Shown here: in pieces, positions 1-9,065 of the stretch
How the letters are laid out: every line of letters begins with the position of its first letter
Position numbering within the stretch: the stretch's first letter is position 1
Assembly (NCBI GenBank): GCA_933228895.1
Contig: OW121854.1
Span: forward strand, 8,745,131 to 8,809,130
DNA length: 64,000 nucleotides
Reading direction: 5' to 3'
Source: Platycnemis pennipes
Taxonomy: Eukaryota > Arthropoda > Insecta > Odonata > Platycnemididae
Program-made: the position numbers and the translations under genes
The notes under the pieces: model-generated
What the model saw: only the letters and a program-made list of their open reading frames with translations
Databases searched by the model: none
Told to the model about the DNA's origin: nothing

Positions 1-99
1 GAGTTTGCGATTGAAAATAACACCCTACTGTACTGTAATTTTTAAATTAACGAGAGTGGGATTGTAAGTATAGTCAAGTCCACTGCTGGAATCAGAGAG

Positions 100-195
100 C
101 ACATACATCTACATAATACCCTGCAAGCCACCACAAAGGTGTGTGGCAGGGTTGATTTCTCACCAAACATGCACTACATATCATGCATAAAAAAA
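100..195 (+). repeat. Short interspersed repeat, copy 1 of 5
   Basis: Contains a 'catctacataataccctgc' start, a 'ggtgtgtggcaggg' block and a tail ending near 'accaaacatgcac'. The two blocks form an imperfect stem (ccctgc with gcaggg). Four more diverged copies lie at about 16110-16195, 20505-20578, 20583-20640 and 24495-24585, in both orientations. The family is not identified. Confidence 0.6.
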
Positions 196-490
196 GGAAT
201 AGTATTAATATACTAGTCAGAACTTCACTATTTAAAAGATATAGAAATTGCAAAGCATATATGCAAAAACATTCTGTTAGTGGGGTTAGCTTTAAGCACT
301 CATACGAAAATGGAGCTACCAATGCTATCCATTGCTACTCTCCGATTGGACATATTTACCGTCATTCGTATCTCTAATTGTGTGTATCTCACATAGTGCG
401 ATTTCGGAGAAAGAATCAGGTGCGGCTGTGATAGGCAAGGGGCGGAGCTGTCTGATAAAGTCAATGCGGTCAAAGCCTTTGGAACTTGTA

Positions 491-498
491 GCCAACAG
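491..498. repeat. 8-bp target-site duplication, left
   Basis: gccaacag, repeated exactly at 1250-1257 on the other side of the hAT element. An exact 8-bp duplication is the hallmark of hAT insertion. Confidence 0.85.
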
Positions 499-534
499 TA
501 GGCTTGTGCGATGACCAATTTTGGTAATCTATTT

Positions 535-690
535 TCGATGGAAAAATTTCATCGAAATGCTTCGATTACGATGGGGGTCATCGATCATCGAATAGAGTGT
601 ACACGATGACTCGATGAATATCGATGATCGATGAATGTCGATGATCAGTGAATATCGATGATCGATGAATTACGATGATCGGTGCAGATA
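535..690. repeat. TCGATGA-rich subterminal repeat cluster (left)
   Basis: Many overlapping copies of tcgatgatcgatgaat-like sequence in both orientations. A matching cluster lies at 1110-1235. Their position just inside both hAT ends suggests transposase-binding subterminal repeats rather than a random microsatellite. Confidence 0.6.
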
Positions 691-794
691 TTTCGGTTGG
701 CAGTTTGGTGGGGCTATTAAGTGAAGATTGAATTGGGTCAAACGTAATTGAGAAGGACAAGGCCTATTTATTAAAGAGCGAAACAAGCAGGAAG

Positions 795-1163
795 TTACAA
801 ATTAAGCAACAACTCTTTGTTGTGGTAATATACGATTCTCATTTCCACATTTTCATCGGTGAGTAGATGTCAGTCGTCCAACACAACGTTCCTTGCATCG
901 CTGAAGAACCGCTCTGAAGACGTTGAAGCGGCAGGAATACAGAGGTATTTCTTCGTGTACTTCTGAAGGCGGGGATACACATCCATCTTGTCCCTATACC
1001 AATGTAGGACGTCCGAAGATTTGGATAAAGCTGGGACCTCCTCGTACTTGTGGAGCTCCGCCAGGAAGGGGTCGTCAGCAGTGATAGTCGTGTCAGCAGC
1101 ACAACACCACTCATCGACATCGATGATTCTCATCGACCCATCGCAGTCGATGGTCGATGACAT
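795..1163 (-). pseudogene. hAT transposase C-terminal dimerisation domain, truncated
   Basis: The minus-strand reading contains YRDKMDVYPRLQKYTKKYLC followed by IPAASTSSERFFSDARNVV, the signature of the hAT family C-terminal dimerisation region (ZBED/Activator-like transposases). An in-frame TGA follows VVLDD. The frame then resumes as HLLTDENVEMRIVYYHNKEL and ends at TAA (795-797), which is the normal family ending. The BED finger, RNase H-like catalytic core and everything else upstream are absent; TCGATGA-rich sequence takes their place. It cannot encode active transposase. It sits inside the TIR-bounded element 499-1249 and is its only coding remnant. Confidence 0.85.
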
Positions 1164-1249
1164 TCATCGTCATCGAGTTCAGTCATCGCACCGCGATGAC
1201 TGAAATCATCGTCGATGACTTCGATTAATCGACTCATCGCACAAGCCTA

Positions 1250-1257
1250 GCCAACAG
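1250..1257. repeat. 8-bp target-site duplication, right
   Basis: gccaacag, identical to 491-498. Confidence 0.85.
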
Positions 1258-2075
1258 TGTTCGAAACAACGCAGTGAACCGTAAGGGGAGGGAGTTAGGA
1301 GGGGAGGGGGTTACTTGGGCGAGCAGGGGTCATAGCCACGTGACCCAGCCTTCCCTGTTCTATCACCTCCCCCCTCACTTCGTGTCGGTTTTCGGGTGTT
1401 GAGGCTTGAGGAATGGATATTCCAAGAAAGGAGGGGCTGATTGTATGTTGCAAGAACGGAGGGGAAATCCACAGACTTCCCTCCCGTTTCCCCAAAGGCT
1501 TCCTAGGCACCGATGTTGCCAAAGACCCTGCCGACAAAAAGCCTCGATCTGTTTCGACTGCTCGCCACCTGGAGGATTTCCTCTAGAACTATTCCTAACC
1601 AGTGGCCTTGATGTATCCTGAAATTGTTGGGGGTCAAGTCTCAAGTAAATCCCTCCCGAACTATTTTTGTAGTATGAACTGAAACAACTACATATTTCCG
1701 TCGGGGAATGGGGAATAGCGCCGAAATGTATGTAGTTCATTTAAAATTCTTAAATTGTTTTAATCAAGTCCTACTGACAATAAAATAAATTCTTGCCTCA
1801 ATGAAATCAATTCCTACTGCCAATGAGCGCATAAACTAGTTTAGGGAAATCCTTCCCCTTATTTGTTCGACTTTTTCTCGAGAAATACACCAGCTGAATG
1901 CGTCTACTAAATGCACTGAGCCACCGTCCTCAGGGCCTCTTCTGCCATGATCTTAATTTGTTTCCATTTGTTTTTAAGGCTCGAATATTGCCTAGCCGTC
2001 GGTCGGTAGGTAGGTATATGGATGACCATTGGAAATTTACTTTTTGATTCTAAAGATGCTTTTAATCCTTTAGAC
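1258..2075. other. Intergenic, no supported gene
   Basis: G-rich tracts near 1280-1315 and mixed sequence. A 121-codon minus-strand frame at 1375-1740 has no recognisable domain and I do not call it a gene. Confidence 0.5.
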
Positions 2076-2082
2076 AAAAGCG

Positions 2083-2600
2083 GCGTGGAGTGGAGTATAT
2101 GTGTTAAGATGTGATACTCAGGACTGCAATTGTTTTTATATTGGTCAAACGGGTAGTAGTTTTAACATTAGGACAAAGGAACAATTTAATTATTTTATTC
2201 ATGGTGACAACAAGTCAGTCTTTGCTTCTCATTTATCTGGTTTCAATCACATGTCTGATTTTAGAGTACAGATTTTAAATGTTCATGACAAAGGTGCAAA
2301 GCTGGATTTCTTAGAAAATTTTGAGATTGCATCTGCTTCCAATGTTTTGGGACCAAAATTATTAAATGAAATTGCACCCTTCAATTTATCCCTATTGTAC
2401 CATGTTCCCGTCCCACCTTTAAAAAGCATTTCCCCGTCATCCTGGCCTTCAAGAAATACCATCTATCCTTACCACTCCTGTAGTTCATCCCTCTTGGAGA
2501 ATATATAAGGGCTTGCCACCGTGAACATATCAGAACCCTTGACAATGATACAGGAGTGTCAAAACCGGAAGGGTGTCTCAAATAAAAGTGTGAAAAAATA
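2083..2600 (+). pseudogene. Penelope-like retroelement: GIY-YIG endonuclease and 3' end
   Basis: The reading frame through 2101-2508 gives SGVY..RCDTQDCNCFYIGQTGSSFNIRT, the GIY-YIG nuclease core (GVY then YIG, with the PLE Cys pair and GQTG loop). The conserved SVFASHL and LDFLENFEI blocks follow. In PLE proteins this domain lies at the C-terminus after the reverse transcriptase and nicks target DNA. No reverse transcriptase is visible upstream: a stop lies about 8 codons before GVY, so the copy is 5'-truncated. The 2530-2580 stretch (acaatgatacaggagtgtc then aaaccgg) resembles the short 3' tails of this class. A second, better preserved but different PLE endonuclease is at 27396-27836. Confidence 0.75.
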
Positions 2601-2899
2601 AAAAGTTAAGTTTCTCTTACACCTACAGAGAGCTTAATATTATTAAAGGCCTTCATGATACTGCCAATTAATTGGAAAGAAGCAGTGATAGTCGATCTGT
2701 TCTTCCAGAAGCCATGCTGAGAATCACTAATTAAGTTGAAGGACAAAAAATAATTACTCAGGCGATTAAAAAAAAACCTTTTCTAATACTTTAGACAAAA
2801 CTGATAAAATAGATATTGGGCCGTAGTTATCTGAAGATTTGGGGGGCCATATTTTTTAAGATGGGTATCACACATGCATGTAGATGGGTATCACACATG

Positions 2900-3330
2900 T
2901 ATGTATTGTATGTAGATGATTTTTTCATTTTCTCCAAGCATGACAAGGAGAAGGTTTTTAAAGAAAGAGCTGATGAATAATTTTGCAATAAAGGACCTTG
3001 GGGTGATAAGGCATTGCCAGGGAATGTCTTTCAGCAGAGACAGGAAGGGTGGAAGAATGCTGATCAACCAGAAGCAGTATATATTTCAGGTTTTGGAAAG
3101 ATTTGGTATGTCTGACAGTAAATCAGTCTCAACTCCAATGGATATTAGTCAGAAACAAGCCGGCAATGAAGGTGAGAAGATTCAGGATGTTCCACATCAA
3201 TATCTTATTGGCAGCCTAATGTACTAAGCTGTCAACACAAAGTCAGGCATTTCATATGCAACTAGTTATCTTAGTTGGTATAATGTGGAGCAAATTGAGA
3301 TGCACTGGAAAATGGCGAAACGCACAAAAA
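2900..3330 (+). pseudogene. Ty1/copia reverse transcriptase fragment
   Basis: YVLYVDD (catalytic YVDD at 2909-2920) opens the fragment. After a frameshift near 2955 come KKELMNNFAIKDLGVIRHC, QKQYIFQVLERFGMSDSKSV and STPMD, all standard copia RT blocks. LMY is followed by a stop (3225-3227), and the frame continues as AVNTKSGISYATSYLSWYN and EMHWKMAKR to about 3320. There it stops abruptly at a SINE/RTE-like insert. Integrase, gag and the front of RT are missing. At least one frameshift and one stop show that it is dead. The matching RNase H tail lies at 4105-4340. Confidence 0.85.
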
Positions 3331-4095
3331 GCCTAAGGTCCGTGGTTCAATTCCCGGTCCAGGTGCATTTTTTCACATGGCATTTAATGTGAATTTCACC
3401 ACGGTTCATGCGGCAGGTTTGAGATATACCACATTCCATCTCTTCTCTTCACGTCCCAGGTCGGTTCAAGGGCACAAACCCGTAAAGAAAAAGAAACATT
3501 CACAATTTGAACACTTCAGCAGCATTCATTTAAATACTCCTAATTTTAACCGAGTGCAAACCTTCTTAATCCACAAGTAGCACTAGCAGTCAGCACGTAT
3601 CTTGGTGCAAAAAAATATGGCCGACCTAGCATCACAAGTATCCCTCTAGAAGGCATCCCTCAATGACGAACTGTTTAAGCTTCAACAATGTTTTCATTTC
3701 CGAGACAACAAAGGCAAAAGCCTTAGCAACACTCGGAAAAGAACTAGAAAAAACGGTAAATTTCAATGCAAATTATATATTACTCAGAAACCTCGAGGAC
3801 AAAGTGTAAAGTGAACAGAAAAAATTAAAGAAATCGATTAATCTTCAGTTATTTTACTGAGCGAAAGAAAAAACTCTTGAACTACCATAAATTGAAAAAG
3901 TCAATTTAAACCAATGTAAATACATATTTGGCGCCAGGAATTGAACCCGGGCCCTTAGCCTTTTTTTATATAGCTTATAGCACCTTCTGGTGTAAACGCT
4001 AGAATCCTACAAAATTTCAGCTCAATCGGTTCCGTAGTTTTTGAGGAGATGCGTAACGAACATAGAACCAGCAGACAGACACCACTACATTTTAT
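3320..4095. mobile_element. SINE/RTE-like insert between copia fragments
   Basis: The left end has a pol III B-box-like ggttcaattcc near 3350, preceded by a tRNA-like aaggtccgt. Near 3935-3955 is a second B-box-like sequence on the minus strand (gaattgaacccgg on +). The right part, about 4010-4080, carries a tttcagctcaatcggttc / gtagtttttgag / gcgtaacgaaca string that closely resembles the 3' tails of RTE-type LINEs and their SINE partners in insects. The stretch separates two pieces of one copia frame. The element boundaries are inferred, and two insertions could be involved. Confidence 0.45.
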
Positions 4096-4104
4096 TATAT
4101 ATTC

Positions 4105-4340
4105 GCATGATGACAACCAAAGTGAACTCAAATTGATGGAAAACCCTGTCTTTCATGGTAGATCTAAACACACACGTAGAAAATATCATTATTTTAGAGA
4201 GGAGGTTGAAAAGGGAAATGCAGGTAAGTATAAGGTATCTGTCAACGAACGAGATGATTGTAGATGTATTCACAAAAGACTTGGGATGCACTAACCACAA
4301 AAAATGTTTGCAAAGTCTAGGTTTGATAAACTTAGAATGA
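4105..4340 (+). pseudogene. Ty1/copia RNase H C-terminal fragment
   Basis: DDNQSELKLMENPVFHGRSK and YHYFREEVEKGN match the end of copia RNase H (the DNQSA...KHI...YH block). After a frameshift near 4222 the frame continues as RYLSTNEMIVDVFTKDLG and ends LGLINLE-stop at 4340. This is the usual copia polyprotein C-terminus. About 100 residues of RNase H between this piece and 2900-3330 are gone, so the insert at 3320-4095 was accompanied or followed by a deletion. Confidence 0.8.
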
Positions 4341-4469
4341 CGAGTGTAAGCATAATTGTTCATTTTAGCTATGTTATTGGATTCTTTTTTTCGCTTACTT
4401 TTATTGCATCCTACGTGTATCAATTAACTGTTTCTTTTCCTACTTGTTGGAATGTTGCAATTACAGGGG

Positions 4470-4669
4470 TGCGTTGGGAATAATCTAGACAGTCTTCTTT
4501 CGTTGTTTTGTAATTATGTACTTCATTTGTTTTTTTCTTTTGCTATATAAAGCTCTCTGAACTAGATGTCATGTGTGCAGTATTATTGTAACCACTGAAC
4601 CATAATGTGCCACAGTATGAGTTAATATATTTTATGTGCCATCAGTCTATCTTTTAATATACCTGATCA
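4470..4669 (+). repeat. Probable degenerate copia 3' LTR
   Basis: It follows the copia C-terminus by about 130 bp and a short purine run (acagggg) that could be the polypurine tract. It has a TATA-like tatataa at 4544-4550 in a typical LTR promoter position. The 5' end reads tgcgttggg where a copia LTR would be expected to begin TGTTGG. The 3' limit is a guess, and no 5' LTR partner is in the window. Confidence 0.35.
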
Positions 4670-4711
4670 ATGAACGCCCGGAGATTTCTCAACAAGTATG
4701 TTAAAAATAAT

Positions 4712-5082
4712 GTGAATAAATTCACTTTGTAAAATTACACAGATTTATTAAATAACTTTGTATTCCAAAAAATCTAATGCGTGTGTGCTGAATGATATGC
4801 TCCCTTCCCAATCCCCTCTCCTAACCTTACTGTTCTCCCCCTCCCGTAATACAATTCCTAACAATGCTCGCCCGCTTCCCCACTCCCACCTTAGACCAAG
4901 CATACACTTCCCGCACGTTGACTCCCTCCCCCTCCCCTACCACCTTCCACCCCCCCCTCCACTCAATTCTGTATATAAAAGGGCTCGTGATGTACAATTG
5001 TCACCTTGATATTGACCTTGTCAGTGGAAATCCAGGTCCGTTTCATTAAATCTGTGGAATTTTACAAAGTGAATTTATTCAC
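4712..5082. repeat. Inverted-repeat element with 37-bp arms (PLE-like tail)
   Basis: The arm at 4712-4748 (gtgaataaattcactttgta and onward) matches the reverse complement of 5046-5082 at all but one or two positions. Between the arms lie C-rich sequence and, at about 4965-5040, a ctgtatataaaagggctcg and accttgtcagtggaaatccagg stretch that resembles PLE 3' sequences. A 13-bp direct repeat aagtatgttaaaa occurs just outside both ends (about 4695 and 5130). This may be a PLE copy with an inverted end fragment. Confidence 0.5.
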
Positions 5083-5189
5083 GTTATCAATATGTGGTTC
5101 CACGAAGTCAAGTCTAGCAATTTGTTATAAGTATGTTAAAATATTACTGAAATAGTATGTATTTGAGGGGGACAGTCGACAATGGACAG

Positions 5190-5710
5190 TTTAGTGTATA
5201 AACCTGATAAAAGTGACTTGGTTGAGTATTCGGATGCAGAATGGGCTAATGATGTTACTGACCAAAGATCCTATATGGGATAAGTCTTTGAACATACTAA
5301 TGCTGCAGCATCTTGGGAGTGTAAAAAGCGGAGGACTGAGGCTCTCTCTGCCATTGAAGCTGAATGCCTAGGTAAATGGCCATTGCTGATGCTGTGAAGG
5401 AGGCTGTACACATGAGGGGTGTACTACATAAGTGAATTGTTGGGTAAGTGCTATGTCATCTTACTGTACAATGACAAATTGCTGAGAAGATTGCTAATAA
5501 TCCAGTGTTCCGTAGCCAAACGAAGCGTTGATGTGAGGCATCAGAATGCCAGAGATGTCACTTTGATTGATCAGGAGAATATTAATTTGAACCAACTAAT
5601 GAAATTGTTGCAGATATTACGACCAAAAGATTTCACGGTCCAAAGCATAAATTGTGCATTCAAGGACTTGGACTTCAAGAACTGATACTTCGGTAATTAG
5701 ATTAAGGGAG
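5190..5710 (+). pseudogene. Second Ty1/copia RNase H and C-terminus, broken
   Basis: The reading starts LVEYSDAEWANDVTDQRSY (first catalytic Asp in the SDA block), then a stop, then ASWECKKRRTEALSAIEAEC (the catalytic Glu block AEAE). A frameshift leads to AIADAVKEAVHMRG. Further frameshifts precede DVRHQ and then PTNEIVADI, TKRFHGPKHKLCIQGLGLQE and a stop near 5698. This is a full but decayed RNase H tail from a different copia family than 2900-4340: its tail reads KRFHGPKHK rather than LGCTNHKK. The following aagggagag at about 5704-5712 is a likely polypurine tract, with a degenerate LTR start after it. Confidence 0.8.
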
Positions 5711-5714
5711 AGTA

Positions 5715-6700
5715 TTGGTTATAATCTACTGTTATGTAATATGTGGAGGTGACAACTTTTGGATTTAGTTTGTAATGCAAGTATATCAATTGATTTTTGC
5801 CACTACTGTACCACTGTATTGTTTCCCACCTTACAGTGAGACATGCATTTTCCATATATGAATTTATTTTACTAATCCCTGCAAATTCCAGCACTTGTGA
5901 GCACTTCAGATCTGAAGGATAGGGGCAAGGATGGGAATGGAAGGGTGTAACCTTGTGTCAGCTTCAGCCTTCCTATTAATGAAAGGAATCAAAGCAGTGA
6001 CATGGGAAGTGGGGGGCAGGAGAGACTAAAGGCCCCACAGAATGGGGTCGTTTACCATATTTTTTTAATTGCCGAATATGATAGTTTGTAAAATAAAAAG
6101 ACCCGTATTTTTCTGCATTTTGATCCGTCAATTATTTCTCGAGTTATAGGCGTCGAAAAACTGATGTTTTTAACCCTTTCGGAATAGTGGGTGTGGTGCA
6201 ACCTCTGACGTACATCGCCTTCGCCCAATCACAACTGAGCACGCGATGTTACTTCGCCGTATCGCAATGTGGGGAACACAGCTGACTCTGCCAATAGGAG
6301 CAGTTACGACAGCATCTGTGAGAGCACACCTTCCGAGAATCCACCCCCTTCCCTTCCCCTAAAAGCAGTCAAGGACGGGAGGAAAATGGCGTCAATGTTA
6401 TCACAGCAGCTTTTTCGGTGGGCATCACCTTTTGCATATTTTAATTTTTTCACTAAATGTTTTTTTCGTTCCCATCTAACAACTTCATCCACAAAATTGC
6501 GATTTCGGTTCCGAGTAAACGCCCCCATTTTCCCCAGGCCCTTTCAGGCAAAGCCTTTTGGAAGGCCTCACGAGCACTGCTATTTTCCTTCTGACACATT
6601 TTTTCACACCTTCATATGCTCTTTTCGTGAAATTCTAGTCTCTACCCCCATCCTAGCTGCAAAAAACATGGGCCCTTTTCAATATTGGCCCATCCCCACA
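5715..6700. other. Intergenic, no supported gene
   Basis: The first part is probably the remains of the second copia LTR. About 6050-6180 reads like the start of an unidentified DNA element (ggggtcgtttaccat followed by T-rich sequence). A 177-codon plus-strand frame at 6269-6802 lacks any domain or coding signature and is treated as chance. Confidence 0.4.
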
Positions 6701-6739
6701 GAAAATAGTTCCGGTACCTCTGCATCCAATGTTTTTAAG

Positions 6740-7700
6740 TATTATTTCATGAAAAAACGAACGCTGATAATTTCAAAAGGATATTTCTGTTCATGGCTTT
6801 AACTGTTAAATCCTTCTTTGCCAAGTTTTTCCGTTATAATCACACTCATTTGTTTAAAATTGGTGGTATCTATTGTTACTTATGAATTATTTCAGAAAAA
6901 ACGAGCTTAGATCATTTCAGAAGGATTCGGTTCTTGACTTGGACTTTGATTTTCTTAATTTCCAATCCGTTTCCCTTGTAATGTCTCGCATTTGTTAATA
7001 TTTGGTGATAAACAATGTTTAATTATCTTTAATGATTTATCCTACTTATTTAATATTTCACCTAAAATTGACTTATTTTCCTCCTCTTAACCTAATTCCT
7101 AATTTAAAACCTAATTTGTGCAGTTTCACATCAAAATAAAAACACGATCCTACAACACTTTATGTATTTATCCTCCTAACTTTTTTTAATTTTTCTTATT
7201 TTCATCTAAAATTGACCATTCTCAGTGCTATTCCCGATAAGTTATGCTGTGCTATCAATATAAAAATATGATTCAAAAATACTTCTTCAATTCTGGATTT
7301 ATCGTACTAGCTTTTTTGAATATTTCTGTTTTTCACCTATAATTAACTTTTTTCCTATTCTCGTGGTGATTCCCTGGATTTTCTCCAGTTTCACAGCAGA
7401 ACATGAAACGATTCTAAAACTCCAATAATCTCATCGATCCTGAAACTGCTAACCTTTCCGATATTACCATCAACATTTGTCTTTTTCGCCATTAATTGTC
7501 ATTATTCCCTGTAATTTGTGCAGTGTTTCATAGGGAAATAAGATTTTGAGAAAATTATTTAATTCTGTTAGCTTTTTTGATTTTAAGTACTTTTTGACTC
7601 TTCTCGGTGTAATACCGTGTAATTTGAGCGGTGTTTCATAGCAATACAATTACGGTTCTAAAACACATTTTCAATTTGCAAGATGTCCGTCATAAACAGT
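6740..7700. repeat. Old diverged tandem repeat, about 130-150 bp period
   Basis: Recurring landmarks include a 'ctaaaattgac/ctataattaac/attaattgtc' line at about 7071, 7205, 7339 and 7491, then 'tgtgcag(t)gtttcata' near 7120, 7520 and 7630. A 'tatttca(g)aaaaaacga' block recurs at about 6743 and 6889. Copies are highly diverged, so the array is old. Confidence 0.5.
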
Positions 7701-7789
7701 ATGTACTCTCAAAACGATTATTTGTCAATAAAATCAATCGCATATGGATAAAAAAATTGGGACAGATTATATTTTCATCGTGGTTTAAT

Positions 7790-9065
7790 ATCAAAATTTG
7801 AACCTATAAAATGCTTGTAAATAAATACATAATATGCTCAGATAAGCGAGGAAAAGGGCTAAAGTTAACTTTATTGCAATTAACTTTGAATGTTTGTGAA
7901 ATAAGAGTGAACATCGACAAATAAAAAGAATAACAAATAAAAAAATGACCATACAAAATTTGTAAATTAACACGATCTCGTATATGCAAATTTGGAAACA
8001 CAATGTCTCGTAAAAATTAACAGTAGGAATCATACCATAAAAAATGTACTCAAATATGAGCTTAAGATAAGGAGAGACCGTATTTTATTGCAAACAATCA
8101 TTGAATGTTTGTCATACAAAATGAACATTGACATATTAACAAAACAATTTTTAAAACAAAACTTTTCAATGCCCACTGTAAAATCCATCATAACACTTTT
8201 GTAACCTATTGTAACACGATGTACAGTTAACATATTTTGAATCAGTCAGTATCATAAGAAATAAACAATAGGAATCATACCACAAAAATATATTCAGATG
8301 TTACTGGTAAACGGCGAAAGCGTAATTTATATCCATTAACATTGACTGTTTGTGACAAAAAAGTGAACATCGACAAAAAATAGTTACAATAAAATAATGT
8401 AAATTAACATGATCTCATATATATACATCCTGAATAAACAATATACATATAACCATAAACAAAAGGTATGATGCCATAAATAATTAACTCAGACGGCAGC
8501 TTAGGAGAAGAGGAAAGCGTACTTATTTGCAAACAACTTTTAATGTTCGTCATACAAAATGAACATTGACAAATGAACAAATCAAATTTTAAAGCAATGT
8601 TCAACCCAATATTTGTAAATGAAAACCATCTCATCTATGTCCATTTTTTCAACCAGTCTATAATATATAACTATAAACAATAGGAATCATGCCGTAAATA
8701 ATATACTCATTTGAGAATTGGAAAAGAGTGAAAGCATACTTTATTGAAAATAGCAACGAATGTTTGTGACAAAAAGTAAACATCGAAAAATGAACAAAAA
8801 AAATTCAAAATGTAAAATTTTCGATAAAAAATATGTAAACAGACACGATCCTATATTTGTAAGTCTTGATTCAGACAATACCATATAAAAATAAACTAAA
8901 GCATCATACTATAAATAATATCCTCAGGTGAGCATGGAAAGTGGACTAAAGCTTACTTTATTGCAAATGATATCGAATGTCTGTGATACAAAATAAGCAT
9001 CGATAATGGAACAAAGCAATTTTTAAAGTAATAATTTTCGAAACGAATTTGTTAATTAACACCAT
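7790..9065. repeat. Diverged tandem repeat, about 215 bp period, 6 copies
   Basis: The anchor aacat(c/t)gac recurs at 7910, 8124, 8366, 8562, 8779 and 8995 (spacings 214, 242, 196, 217, 216). Each copy also carries 'ataggaatcata(c)c', 'tactca', 'tttattgcaa' and 'gaatgtttgt' in the same order. The copies share only part of their bases, so this is an ageing satellite-like block. Short open frames inside it are by chance. Confidence 0.75.

Larger units (their letters stand above)
499..1249 (-). mobile_element. hAT DNA transposon, 751 bp, deletion derivative
   Basis: The element begins with taggcttgtgcgatga (499-514) and ends with its exact reverse complement (1234-1249), a perfect 16-bp TIR. 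It is flanked by an exact 8-bp duplication. Inside are two clusters of TCGATGA-type motifs, at about 535-690 and 1110-1235, next to the two ends, as expected of subterminal transposase-binding repeats. The centre keeps only the last part of a hAT transposase on the minus strand. At 751 bp it is far shorter than autonomous hAT elements (usually 2.5-5 kb), so it is a non-autonomous internal-deletion copy. The exact TIRs and TSD suggest recent insertion. Confidence 0.88.

Noticed and set aside
1375..1740. 121-codon minus-strand frame
   Set aside because: No recognisable domain and it lies in G/C-rich repetitive sequence. Not supported as a gene.
3318..3370. tRNA gene, from a B-box-like ggttcaattcc and tgcac..gtgca ends
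   Set aside because: The left arm is copia coding sequence (EMHWKMAKR), no cloverleaf with anticodon arm forms, and the T stem mispairs. Better read as the SINE-like insert.
6269..6802. 177-codon open frame on the plus strand
   Set aside because: Rich in F, S and P from T/C-rich DNA, with no domain and no splice or promoter context. Most likely chance.
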